Source: Neomoorella carbonis (lineage in GTDB: Bacteria > Bacillota > DSM-521 > Neomoorellales > Neomoorellaceae). Taken from it: a DNA stretch of 64,000 nt. Positions 7,225 to 15,184 of this stretch are shown one piece after another. The stretch's first letter is position 1; each line of letters opens with the position of its first letter. Both the position numbers and the translations under genes were made by a program. A model generated the notes under the pieces. It did no database searches. It was given only the letters and a program-made list of their open reading frames with translations, and was not told the DNA's origin. The DNA lies in contig NZ_CP136420.1 of assembly GCF_045278715.1 (NCBI RefSeq), positions 2,604,001 through 2,668,000 on the forward strand, in the 5' to 3' direction.

Positions 7225-7774
7225 GGCAGGAAATCGCACCCTATCGCCGAATAAATAAGGAAAAAGTAGCCAGTCGCCGGCCGGCCTGTAACCGGAAAAA
7301 TTCAACCTGCGAAGGAGGGCAAGGTGTGGTCATGATTATCTGGAGCCGTTTCATGTATTCCTCAACAGCCTTGCTCCTGGCCCTATCCTTATGCTTTTTC
7401 CCTTCCACGCCGGCTCGGGCCGGCACACCCTACACCATCCTTTGGCAGCGGCAGATAGCCGGCGGCACCGGCAATTCCGGCCTGTCTCCGGTTATAAGCC
7501 CCTGGGGCGATATCTTCCTGGTAACGGGCAGCAGCATCCTTCGCCTCAATGACCGGGGCGAGCAGATCTGGGACTTTAAGACAGGGGAGAGGCCCACCGG
7601 CGCGCCGGTCTTCTTCCCCGACGGCAGCACCTTCGTCCCCACGGCCAGGACCCTGTACGAGATCAAGCCCTACGGCCGCCCCGGCTGGAGCTTCAGCGTC
7701 ACCAGCGGGGAAAGCGGCGGCGGCAATACATCTTCGCCCACCCTAGCCCGGGGACCGGGGGAAAGCTTTTACCT
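7225..7774 (+). repeat. 550-bp duplication, left copy
   Basis: Nearly identical to 15247-15792: both contain about 100 bp of leader (GGCAGGAAATCGCACC ... GAAGGAGGGCAAG) and the first 148 codons of a beta-propeller gene. The copies differ by scattered substitutions, one extra T in the leader and one extra GGC codon here. Similarity stops abruptly at AGCTTTTACCT, after which this copy runs into an unrelated nuclease remnant. Confidence 0.9.
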
Positions 7775-7844
7775 TCTTATCGGCCTCCTTCCTGTCGATC
7801 TTATCCAGCTCCCGGTAAAATTCCTCTTCTTCTTTCTGGTTTAG
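7326..7844 (+). pseudogene. Truncated copy of the propeller protein gene
   Basis: Starts with the same GTG, ribosome site and signal peptide as the full gene at 15347, and matches it to about residue 149 (...GPGESFYLL). It then continues for 23 unrelated residues (IGLLPVDLIQLPVKFLFFFLV) read from the opposite strand of an Rpn-type remnant. The full gene has 402 residues, so more than half is missing. It may still be translated and exported, but a beta-propeller could not form. Confidence 0.88.
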
Positions 7845-8411
7845 TTTTAAGTAGCTCTCAAAAAAGCCGCCCAGCAATTCCATGCGGGCAGGGTCGAGGC
7901 GAAGACGCGTAAGCATCCGCATGAATTCTACCTTTACTTTTACCTTTTCTTCTGGCTTAAAGCCCATCTTGCTTAACAGGGCAGCCGCTACTGGATTATC
8001 ACTGTTAATATAATCCCGCCAGTAAAGCTTTTTTAGTTCCAGTTTGTAGAAACGGAACTTTAGCACTTCCAAAAAAGAAAAATCTACGGTAAAATTATCC
8101 GGTTCGTCCTGTATCTGGTCGTAGCTGAATATGGCTATGGGCAAGATTTTAAGCCGGTACTTTTCATAAAGCCGGCTAAAATAAATAAACATTCTTTCAT
8201 TAAAATCTTGTTGCATGTAGCTTTGCGGTTCGATATGGACCAGGATTAAACCCGGCTCATCTCTAAGTCGTGTTTCCACCAGGAGATCAACGATATGTCT
8301 TTCTCCGGCGGTTACGTCGGTGTGAATGAAGACCTTACCTGCCCCGTGGTACTGTTTTTGTTTTGCGTAGTTAAAGTAACTAAAAAATTTGTAAAACCCT
8401 GTTTCAATCCA
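7743..8411 (-). pseudogene. Rpn-family nuclease/putative transposase, truncated at both ends
   Basis: The frame reads VFIHTDVTAGERHIVDLLVE, then LILVHIEPQSYMQQDFNERM and FIYFSRLYEKYRLKILPIAI, a well-known stretch of the PD-(D/E)xK Rpn family. Upstream it stays open to 8411 without any ATG, GTG or TTG at a plausible place and meets a stop at 8412-8414, so 30-50 N-terminal residues are lost (the first usable GTG, 8279, cuts into the fold). Downstream the last residues (KVKAFPRSPG) come from the antisense of the duplicated propeller gene, so the natural C-terminus is lost too. A nonfunctional remnant is the simplest reading. Confidence 0.75.
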
Positions 8412-8439
8412 TTAGAGGGAAGGAACTGGTAAATAAGGT

Positions 8440-8467
8440 AGACCGTTGGTCCAGGACGGTCTTTTTT
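8440..8467 (+). terminator. Strong intrinsic terminator
   Basis: AGACCGT and ACGGTCT form a 7-bp perfect stem followed by TTTTTT. It shields the exporter operon, whose promoter begins six bases later, from read-through out of the rearranged region. Confidence 0.8.
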
Positions 8468-8472
8468 CGTGT

Positions 8473-8501
8473 TTGACATCGTATACGCCAGGCTATATAG
8501 A
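8473..8501 (+). promoter_or_regulatory. Promoter of the ABC-2 exporter operon
   Basis: TTGACA (8473-8478), 17 bp, TATAGA (8496-8501). A TATATA two bases earlier is an alternative -10. Confidence 0.6.
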
Positions 8502-8514
8502 TAGTAGATAGGTA

Positions 8515-8528
8515 ACTAACTAGTTAGT
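8515..8528 (+). promoter_or_regulatory. Candidate TetR operator
   Basis: ACTAACTAGTTAGT is a perfect 14-bp palindrome located about 7 bp after the expected transcription start. A related half, GCTAACTAAC, follows at 8541-8550. The operon ends with a TetR-family gene, the likely ligand of this site. Confidence 0.6.
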
Positions 8529-8609
8529 ATACAAAATTATGCTAACTAACATAAAACAAAGCCAGCCCGGAAGTCACACGCACTTAAGCAATGCAAAGAG
8601 GTGACCACT

Positions 8610-9806
8610 GTGAACGCTTTAACCCGCATCAAACTCAAAAAAACGGCAGTAACCGTCTTACTGGCAGGTATCTTCACCGTAGCCGTCTTTATCTTTCACA
8701 ACTACTTTTACAAGCAACAAACGGCAATCGCCGAAGAGCGCGACAGCCTCATCGCCACCGGGACCATAGAAGCCAGAACAGCTGTGGCGGCCTTTAAAAT
8801 ACCCGGCAGGATCGAAACCATTCTCGTCGACGAGGGCGCCAGGGTGGAGCAGGGCCAGGAGCTGGCCCGCCTGGACAGCAGCGAGCTCAACGCCAAGCTG
8901 GCCCAGGCCGAAGGGGCCTATGCCGCCGCCCAGGGGCAGGTTAACCAGGCCAGCCATAACGTGACCTTACAGAGCCAGCAAATTGAAGCCAAGATCAAGC
9001 AGGCCGAGGCAGGCGTCGCCGCAGCCGAGGTGGGCGTTAAGGACGCTCAAGATCAGGTAAACGCAGCCGAGGTAGGCGTTAAAGATGCAAAAGATCAGCT
9101 AAACAATGCCCAAGACCTCTACGAACGCCTCCGTCTCCTGCACGACCAGGGGGCTATAGATGACCGCAAACTGGAAGAAGCCAGAATCGGCTACGAGCGG
9201 GCCCATAACGCCTACAACGCAGCCCAGATCAGCTATGAGCGAGCCCGGAACGCCTACGATGCAGCGCAAAAGAAGCTGCAGGAGGCCCGCGCCCTTCTCG
9301 ACCAGGCTATTTCGGCCCGGACAGGCGTGGCGGTGGCCCAGGCCCAGCAAGAAGCCGCCGCCGGCCAGGCCAAGCAAGCCGGCGGTGCGCTAGAGGAAGC
9401 AAAAGCCTACCTGGCCGACGCCGTTTTAAAAGCCCCCATAACCGGCTTCATCACCCAGAAATACCTCGAGCAGGGCGAAATGGTTAACGCCGGGACGCCC
9501 GTCTTTGAAATCACCGATTTGCTCCATACCTACGTCAAAGTTTACATAAGCGAAAAGAAGATCGGCCGTGTCCACCTCGGCCAGGAAGCGGAGATCACGG
9601 TAGACGCCTTCCCAGGCAAAATCTTTAAAGGCAAGGTGGTGTGGATCAACGACGCCGGCGAGTTTGCCGTCAAAAAGGCGATTAACGACCAGTACGAGCA
9701 TGACATCCGCAGCTTCGAGGTCAAAATCGACGTCCCCAACCCGGATCTGGTCTTAAAAACCGGTATGACGGCCAGGGTAAAGATCCTGGAAGGGGAGCAG
9801 CAGTAA
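8610..9806 (+). CDS. HlyD-family adaptor of an ABC-2 exporter (YbhG-like)
   Basis: A 398-residue adaptor with one N-terminal membrane anchor (KTAVTVLLAGIFTVAVFIF). The first lipoyl half (IPGRIETILVDEGARVEQGQ) is followed by a very long alanine- and glutamine-rich coiled coil (about residues 85-265) with internal repeats such as AAEVGVKDAQDQVNAAEVGV and YERARNAYDAAQ. The second lipoyl half (LKAPITGFITQKYLEQGEMV) and a beta-barrel come next. Start GTG 8610 is preferred because GAGGTGA lies five bases upstream; GTG 8601 falls inside that site. It is the first gene of a five-gene operon and should bridge the two permeases to the outer face. Confidence 0.85.
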   Translation: MNALTRIKLKKTAVTVLLAGIFTVAVFIFHNYFYKQQTAIAEERDSLIATGTIEARTAVAAFKIPGRIETILVDEGARVEQGQELARLDSSELNAKLAQAEGAYAAAQGQVNQASHNVTLQSQQIEAKIKQAEAGVAAAEVGVKDAQDQVNAAEVGVKDAKDQLNNAQDLYERLRLLHDQGAIDDRKLEEARIGYERAHNAYNAAQISYERARNAYDAAQKKLQEARALLDQAISARTGVAVAQAQQEAAAGQAKQAGGALEEAKAYLADAVLKAPITGFITQKYLEQGEMVNAGTPVFEITDLLHTYVKVYISEKKIGRVHLGQEAEITVDAFPGKIFKGKVVWINDAGEFAVKKAINDQYEHDIRSFEVKIDVPNPDLVLKTGMTARVKILEGEQQ

Positions 9807-10514
9807 ATGGAGACAATCGTCGCCGTTAAAGACCTGACGCAAAAAATAGGCCGAAAAACCGTCCTGGACGGTCTGAACATGGAAGTAATGGCCGGAGAAT
9901 GCCTGGGCATCTTCGGCATGAAAGGCAGCGGCAAGACGGCCCTCCTCCACATCCTGGCCGGCATCGACAGGTTCAATTCCGGAAAAGTAGAGATAGCCGG
10001 GATGGATATCCGCAGGACCGAGAAGTTTAAAAGATACCTGGGACTGGTCACCCAGGAGCGCAGCCTTTTCCAGGATCTGAACGCGGCGGAAAACCTCGAC
10101 TTTATCGCCGCGCTGAAAAACGTCGGCCGGGATAATATCGACCGGCTGATTGAGCGGCTGGAGCTGGGCGAAGTGTTAAATCAACCCGTGGGCCACATGG
10201 AGGCGGGCCCGTACCAGCGCCTGGCCCTGGCCTGCGCCCTCCTCAACAGCCCCCGACTGCTCATCGCGGACGAGCTCCTCGGCACCATCGACCTGGATTC
10301 GCGCCGCATCATCTTGCGGGAGTTACAAGCTTTTCTCGCCGGAGGCGGGGCCTGTATCTGGGCTTTCAGCAACGCCGAGTTTATGCACCACGTCCACCGG
10401 GTAGGCTGGCTGGAAAATGGCAAAATAACCTTTTACAAACCCGAAGAAGCCCTGACGCGGTGGAACGCCCGGCTCCAGTCCCTGGCCAGGCAGGGCGGTG
10501 ACGGCGATGCTTAG
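9807..10514 (+). CDS. ABC transporter ATPase with degenerate signature and H-loop
   Basis: A 235-residue single nucleotide-binding domain. Walker A is GMKGSGKTALLH and the Q-loop is GLVTQERSLFQDL. The Walker B region (RLLIADELLG) keeps the catalytic D-E pair. Two normally invariant elements are changed: the LSGGQ position reads MEAGPYQRLALACALL, and the switch histidine position, usually TTH in this family, reads FSNAEF. Relatives such as YbhF keep both and often carry two domains. The start is one base after the adaptor stop and the end overlaps the first permease. ATP binding looks likely; hydrolysis may be slow or need a partner. Confidence 0.87.
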   Translation: METIVAVKDLTQKIGRKTVLDGLNMEVMAGECLGIFGMKGSGKTALLHILAGIDRFNSGKVEIAGMDIRRTEKFKRYLGLVTQERSLFQDLNAAENLDFIAALKNVGRDNIDRLIERLELGEVLNQPVGHMEAGPYQRLALACALLNSPRLLIADELLGTIDLDSRRIILRELQAFLAGGGACIWAFSNAEFMHHVHRVGWLENGKITFYKPEEALTRWNARLQSLARQGGDGDA

Positions 10515-11646
10515 ACAGTGCCTGGCCATTATGCGGCGCGAGGTGTTTTACCTCTGGCGCGACAGGGGCTTGCGCTATATCCTTTTCTGCAGCTCTATAT
10601 TGGGGCTGCTGCTCTTCTACGCCGTCTACAGCGCCCAGGTATTAAAAGACATCCCCACCGCGGTCGTCGACCTGGACAACTCCGCCGCCAGCCGCGAGCT
10701 GGTGGACAAGATAGGAAAGGCGGAATATTTAAAGCTAGTCGCCTCGGTCACGAGTTACGACGACCTGCAGGAGTTAATCAAGCGGGGGAAAGCCGTCGTG
10801 GGCGTCGTCATCCCCGAAAACTACGGCAGGAATCTGGCCCTCGGCCGGCAGGCGCGGGTGCTGGCAGTTATCGACGGGAGCAACATGATCTATGCCACCA
10901 ACGCCTCCGCGGCTTTGCTGACCGTCACCCGTACCCTCAGCGCCCAGGCCGGCGTCAACGCCCTGGTGGCCCGGGGGGTCCAATTGCAACAAGCTAAAGA
11001 AGCCTACCAGGCCATCGATATCAGCGAGGAAGCATGGTTCAACCCGGCCCTAAACTACGCCTACTTCCTGGTGCTAGCCCTGGCTTTAAACATCTGGCAG
11101 CAGTGCTGCACCCTGGCGGCGTGCCTGAACGTCATCGGCGAAAGGGGCATGAAAAGCTGGCTGCAGATCAAAGCCTGCGGCATTTCCAAATTCAGATTCT
11201 TCGCCAGCAAATCGATAGCCCAGATATTTATTTTTATGGCCATCGTCTTGCCCATCTATATCCTGGGGTTCGGCGCCCTGAAGCTGCCCCTCAACTTCAG
11301 CTGGCCGGCCCTTCTCCTCTTCACCCTGGCGTTCGCCGTAGCCGTCCACAGCATCGGCACCCTGGCGTCCAGCTTCGCCCATAACGCCGTTAATGCCGCC
11401 AGGTTCGGCATGATTATCGCCTTACCTTCCTTTGTACTGTCGGGCTATACCTGGCCCCTGGAAGCCATGCCGGTTTACCTGCAGAAGCTGGCCTGGATTC
11501 TGCCCCAGACGTGGTTCTTCCAGGGGATAAACTACTTTGCCTTCAAAAACGCCGGTTGGAATTTGATGTCCCATTATATACTAGCCATGCTGGCCGTCGC
11601 CGCCGTATGCTATGGAGCAGCGGCTATCTTTATCGCGCGGAGTTAG
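10507..11646 (+). CDS. ABC-2 type permease, first of a pair
   Basis: A 379-residue membrane protein of the YbhS/YbhR kind: one N-terminal helix (YILFCSSILGLLLFYAVYSA), an extracytoplasmic domain of roughly 150 residues starting VLKDIPTAVVDLDNSAASRE, then five helices from about residue 180, ending with a hydrophobic helix. Start ATG 10507 overlaps the ATPase gene by eight bases; GTG 10498 is an alternative. It shares the DLD-S and IPENY segments with the second permease (IPEHFE), so the two are paralogues forming the channel. Exported substrate unknown; homologues move drugs or lipids. Confidence 0.87.
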   Translation: MLRQCLAIMRREVFYLWRDRGLRYILFCSSILGLLLFYAVYSAQVLKDIPTAVVDLDNSAASRELVDKIGKAEYLKLVASVTSYDDLQELIKRGKAVVGVVIPENYGRNLALGRQARVLAVIDGSNMIYATNASAALLTVTRTLSAQAGVNALVARGVQLQQAKEAYQAIDISEEAWFNPALNYAYFLVLALALNIWQQCCTLAACLNVIGERGMKSWLQIKACGISKFRFFASKSIAQIFIFMAIVLPIYILGFGALKLPLNFSWPALLLFTLAFAVAVHSIGTLASSFAHNAVNAARFGMIIALPSFVLSGYTWPLEAMPVYLQKLAWILPQTWFFQGINYFAFKNAGWNLMSHYILAMLAVAAVCYGAAAIFIARS

Positions 11647-11659
11647 GGGGAAGAGGCTC

Positions 11660-12859
11660 ATGCGGCAGATCCTTAGCATCGCCTACTACGAAATGCTCCA
11701 TATTTTTAAAGAGAAAATCCTTTTTTTAATGGTTTTCCTGGTACCCCTCGGCTACGCCGCCCTTTTCGGCGCCGCCTATGTCACCGCCGTCCTGAACAAC
11801 GTGCCTGTAGCCATCGTCGACCTGGATGACTCGAAGCTCAGCCGGGAAATAGCCGCCGCCTTCGCCAACAGCCCCCACTTCAAGGTAATAGACGGCATAA
11901 AGACCTATCCCGAGCTTCAGGAGGGGATGAAAAACGGCCGGGTACGGGCCGGCGTGGTCATCCCGGAACACTTTGAGCAGGACATGTCCCGGCACGCCTT
12001 GACCCGGGTACTGGCCGTTTACGACGGCTCCAATTTAATCTGGGGGTACAATACCCGCAAGTACATCCGCGAGGTGTTTAACGATTTCATTGCCGGCAGG
12101 GCGGCATCCTACCTGGCGGGGCTGGGTTATACTAAAAACGAGATCCGCGCCATTATGGACACGGTCTCCCTGAACACCGAAGTCTGGTACAACCCCACTT
12201 TCAGCTACACCAACTTTTTATACATGGGGTTAATCATGATTATCCTGCACCAGATCGGCCTCCTCAGCGTCAGCCTGACCGTAACCCGGGAGAAAGAGCG
12301 CCGGACCTGGCTGCAGTTCTTGAGCGCACCCTTGCCGGCGTGGAAAATCTTCGCCGGCAAGGCCCTGCCTTATTTCGTAGCCGGCTTCTTCAATTACTCC
12401 CTCCTGCTCTGGTTCGCCGCCCGCTTCGTCCACCTGAAGATCAGCGGTTCCCTGACCCTGCTTATCCTGCTCGGCCTGCTCTACGACTTGATCATCACCG
12501 CTGCCGGTTTTTTCATTTCCACCCGTGCACCCAACTCTCTGCAGGTTACCAGGTACGTGATGCTTTTGTCCGTCCCCTTGTTCATGATCTCCGGCTTTAC
12601 CTGGCCCTGGACCCATATACCGGCTTTTATCAATTTCCTGGCCCGGCTGCTGCCCTCCACCTGGATGATGCTGGGCTTTCGCCAGGTCGCCCTGAAGGAG
12701 CTTGAGATGAGCTATATCCTGCCGCACCTCCGGGCCTTGAGCCTGATGGCTTTCCTGGCGGTGCTGGCCGCCGTCACTTTTCCCAAGCGGCTCAACCCGC
12801 CCCCCGACGCCGGGCCGGCGATAAACAGCGGCCCCTCGTATCCCTCCCGCTGGAAATAA
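11660..12859 (+). CDS. ABC-2 type permease, second of a pair
   Basis: A 399-residue paralogue of the preceding permease with the same architecture: N-terminal helix (EKILFLMVFLVPLGYAALFG), external domain beginning VPVAIVDLDDSKLSREIAAA, and a C-terminal five-helix bundle. Start ATG 11660 lies three bases after GGGGGAAGAGG; the upstream in-frame ATG 11612 would overlap the first permease and has no site. A 46-bp piece of this gene's fourth quarter recurs at 6283-6328. Three C-terminal dozen residues are proline- and serine-rich and probably unstructured. Confidence 0.87.
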   Translation: MRQILSIAYYEMLHIFKEKILFLMVFLVPLGYAALFGAAYVTAVLNNVPVAIVDLDDSKLSREIAAAFANSPHFKVIDGIKTYPELQEGMKNGRVRAGVVIPEHFEQDMSRHALTRVLAVYDGSNLIWGYNTRKYIREVFNDFIAGRAASYLAGLGYTKNEIRAIMDTVSLNTEVWYNPTFSYTNFLYMGLIMIILHQIGLLSVSLTVTREKERRTWLQFLSAPLPAWKIFAGKALPYFVAGFFNYSLLLWFAARFVHLKISGSLTLLILLGLLYDLIITAAGFFISTRAPNSLQVTRYVMLLSVPLFMISGFTWPWTHIPAFINFLARLLPSTWMMLGFRQVALKELEMSYILPHLRALSLMAFLAVLAAVTFPKRLNPPPDAGPAINSGPSYPSRWK

Positions 12860-12934
12860 CCCCGGAACCCTGGCTGGACCGGAAAAAGTGGGGTAAAATT
12901 TAGTCTGTAAACCTAATAGGTAAGGCGTGAGCAA

Positions 12935-13546
12935 ATGATGGAAAGGAGCGCAAAAGGCAGCCGGGAACGCATCCTGGCTGCCGCCGAAGAAGTCTTCGCC
13001 GCCAAAGGCATCGACGGCGCGCGGGTGGATGAAATCGCCGCCCTGGCGCGGGTAAATAAACGCATGCTCTATCACTACTTCAACAGCAAAGAAGAACTGT
13101 ATACTTACGTCCTCAAGGTGAATTTCGAAAAAAGCCTCGCCGCCGGGAAAAAGGCCTTCCGCGAGAAGGGGGACCTGAAGCAGCAGGTCGCGGAGGCCAT
13201 CCGCAATTACTTTTATTTCCTGGCCGCCAACCCCAACTACCCCCGCCTTATGGCCTGGGAAGCCCTCCAGGGCGGAAAGTACGCCCGCAAGGTGCTGCCG
13301 GAGGTGTGGGAACAGGGACTGCCCAGCCTCAAGGCCATCCTCGCCGAAGGCATTTCCCGGGGCGTCTTCCGTCCCGACCTGGACCTCAAACAGGTGCTGG
13401 CCAGCATCACCACCCTCTGCTCCGGCTATTTCACCAACAAGGATATTCTGGCCATCCTCTGGGAAGAGGACCCCTTGAGCCCCGGCAATATGGAAAAGAG
13501 GCTCAAGCATATCACCGATCTCATTTTAAACCACATCGTCGCGTGA
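12935..13546 (+). CDS. TetR-family transcriptional regulator
   Basis: A 203-residue protein with the TetR N-terminal DNA-binding domain (REKILAAA-like start, ARVDEIAALARVNKRMLYHY helix-turn-helix, FNSKEELY) and a helical ligand-binding C-terminus ending in a typical dimer helix. It follows the exporter genes by 75 bp in the same direction and probably represses their promoter through the palindrome at 8515-8528. The short gap contains TTTAGTCTGTAAACCTAATAG, possibly a weak second site. Inducer unknown. Confidence 0.88.
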   Translation: MMERSAKGSRERILAAAEEVFAAKGIDGARVDEIAALARVNKRMLYHYFNSKEELYTYVLKVNFEKSLAAGKKAFREKGDLKQQVAEAIRNYFYFLAANPNYPRLMAWEALQGGKYARKVLPEVWEQGLPSLKAILAEGISRGVFRPDLDLKQVLASITTLCSGYFTNKDILAILWEEDPLSPGNMEKRLKHITDLILNHIVA

Positions 13547-13613
13547 CCTGCTCTACTCCCGGAAGGTTGTTAAAAAATTCGATAAAGACTTCTTCCCATC
13601 TCCCCGAGCGTGA

Positions 13614-13619
13614 TATAAT
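13614..13619 (+). promoter_or_regulatory. -10 element before the Rpn-like gene
   Basis: TATAAT in the context GTGATATAATA, 26 bp upstream of the TTG start. No good -35 hexamer is visible 16-18 bp upstream, so only the -10 is called. Confidence 0.45.
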
Positions 13620-13644
13620 ATCTTTAGCGAGAGGGAGTGGAGAA

Positions 13645-14757
13645 TTGCCCAACAAGCAATGGCACCCGGTTTTTGTGACGGCTTTAAAGGAGGCACTGTC
13701 CGACGCCCCGCCGGGCCAGGTAGAAATCCAGGCGGAGGTAGCCCTTTCCTCCAGGCCGTTGGATGTCGACGTAATCGTTATAAAGAAGAAAGCCGACATT
13801 GTCCTCGCCCATCCAGTGGCCAGGGTGTTCCGCAGGTATAACCTCTTTGAGTTTAAGTCGCCTGTAGATTACCTGGAAGCCAACGACTTTGACAAAGGCC
13901 TGGCCCTGGCCCGGCTGTATAAAGTAATCGAGCATCCTGGAGCGCTGGTGCTGGATGACTTCACCCTCACCCTGGTCAGCAGCAGCTACCCCCGGGCCAT
14001 GATGGAGATGCTCAAGGCCAGAAAACTCAAGGTACAGGCGGACGTCCCAGCGACCGGTATCTATCAGGTTAAAGGCGAAATGTTTGTCGTTCAAGTTGTG
14101 GTCATTAACGAACTGGAGGACCCGGAAGCCCTTTATCCCTTCGCCCCCTTTATAACCGGTCGGCGGCGTAAAGAGACGCAAGCAACCGTCCTTTTGCTGA
14201 AAAAGTTCCTCCAGGACCCGTCTAACCCGTACAGGAAGGACCTGGCGGAATTCACCATAAAGAATGAACTGGTATTGCCCGAAGAAATGGAGGAGGTGCA
14301 GCAACTTATGTATTCACCTGAAGAAAGGCAGAGGATTAAAGAGATCTTTAATAAATCTCCTATAATGCAGGAATGGCTCAAGGAATGGTCCGAGCAGGCC
14401 AGGATTGAGGGCCTGGCCAAAGGCCGGGCAGAGGGCCTGGCCAAAGGCCTGGCCAAAGGCCGGGCGGAAGGGCTGGCCAAAGGCCGGGCAGAGGGCCTGG
14501 CCAAAGGCCTGGCCAGAGGCCGGGCTGAAGGCGCCCGGGAAGGTAAAATCGAAAAGGCCCAGGAGGCCATTTGCACCTATCTAAAAATAAAATATGCTCC
14601 CATAGCTCCTCAATGGCTGACCAAAGTCAGAGAAGTTAACGACCTGGAACTACTTGATTCCATGCTGGTGCGACTTTTCCAGGCCGCTTCCAAAGAGGAA
14701 GCCCAGGCGATTATCCAGCAGGTGCTGGAAAAAGCGAACGAGTTTTCTTCCAGATAA
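13645..14757 (+). CDS. Rpn-like PD-(D/E)xK protein with glycine-repeat tail
   Basis: A 370-residue protein starting at TTG 13645 behind GAGGGAGTGG. Residues about 30-75 contain LDVDVIVIKKK and YNLFEFKSP, which fits the D ... E-x-K core of a PD-(D/E)xK nuclease fold. After a helical middle region, residues about 253-300 consist of tandem GLAKGRAE-like units, and the last 60 residues are helical. Recombination-promoting nuclease (Rpn) and putative-transposase families often end in such repeats. It lies between two accessory modules with no operon partner. Fold assignment moderate, function unproven. Confidence 0.6.
   Translation: MPNKQWHPVFVTALKEALSDAPPGQVEIQAEVALSSRPLDVDVIVIKKKADIVLAHPVARVFRRYNLFEFKSPVDYLEANDFDKGLALARLYKVIEHPGALVLDDFTLTLVSSSYPRAMMEMLKARKLKVQADVPATGIYQVKGEMFVVQVVVINELEDPEALYPFAPFITGRRRKETQATVLLLKKFLQDPSNPYRKDLAEFTIKNELVLPEEMEEVQQLMYSPEERQRIKEIFNKSPIMQEWLKEWSEQARIEGLAKGRAEGLAKGLAKGRAEGLAKGRAEGLAKGLARGRAEGAREGKIEKAQEAICTYLKIKYAPIAPQWLTKVREVNDLELLDSMLVRLFQAASKEEAQAIIQQVLEKANEFSSR
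14405..14543 (+). repeat. In-frame tandem repeat (GLAKGRAE units)
   Basis: Units of 12 bases, in combinations of GGCCTGGCCAAA and GGCCGGGCAGAG, are repeated about eleven times within the Rpn-like gene. They encode alternating G-L-A-K and G-R-A-E. Copy-number change would keep the frame. Confidence 0.85.
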
Positions 14758-14809
14758 AGTATTTTATCAAAAAAAGTAATGCAAATGGGATTGGATGCGG
14801 ATATAACTT

Positions 14810-14902
14810 CTAGCTTCCCCAGGCTTCTAAGAGTCTATGGGGCGAACCTTCCCACCCAATGGCTGATACCAAAACATTCGTATCAAAAACGACTTTTTTC
14901 AA
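14810..14902 (-). pseudogene. PIN-domain toxin remnant (first 31 residues)
   Basis: From TTG 14902, which overlaps the stop of the Phd-like gene (TTGA), the frame reads KKVVFDTNVLVSAIGWEGSP and then HRLLEAWGS before a TAG. This is the N-terminal strand and first acidic residue (DTN) of a PIN-domain RNase toxin, normally about 135-145 residues. The three further acidic ligands are missing and the sequence beyond the stop does not resemble the family in any frame. The toxin has been cut off, leaving its antitoxin intact. It is too short to appear as an ordinary open frame. Confidence 0.75.
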
Positions 14903-15177
14903 GTGGTACGCACCTCAAGGATGGCGCTCTCGATGACATCCTGTTCCAGGTTGGCTTTTTTTACCGCTTCCTGAATATTTTTCAAAGCCTTACTTACTGT
15001 TTGTGCGGCATTGGCAGCCGATAGCTTTTGTAATTGTTTATATTCTTCATAACTCACTAAAACAGCTTTTTCCTTTGCTTTGTGGATTATGATTACCGGT
15101 TCCCTATTTTGCGCGACCTGGGTAACCAACCTTCCTAATTTCCGCCTTGCTTCTTCAACGCCAAGGATCTCTTCCAT
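14899..15177 (-). CDS. Phd/YefM-family antitoxin
   Basis: A 92-residue protein beginning MEEILGVEEARRKLGRLVTQ, followed by NREPVIIIHKAKEKAVLVSY and EEYKQL: the DNA-binding N-terminal fold of Phd/YefM antitoxins. Its C-terminal helix, which would wrap a toxin, is present. The start ATG 15177 is set by GAGGTGA six bases upstream; a longer frame to 15354 runs through the promoter and the neighbouring gene's leader and is not credible. It is followed, with overlap, by a PIN-toxin remnant, so it may be an orphan repressor or still counter a toxin elsewhere. Confidence 0.85.
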   Translation of the reverse strand: MEEILGVEEARRKLGRLVTQVAQNREPVIIIHKAKEKAVLVSYEEYKQLQKLSAANAAQTVSKALKNIQEAVKKANLEQDVIESAILEVRTT

Positions 15178-15184
15178 AATGTTC

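Noticed and set aside
8401..8426. CRISPR array
   Set aside because: Only one repeat-like sequence, no spacers and no cas genes in the window; kept only as a low-weight observation.
12230..13510. 426-residue open frame antisense to the permease and tetR genes
   Set aside because: It is the mirror of GC-rich codons in two recognisable genes, has no ribosome site and no family-like sequence.
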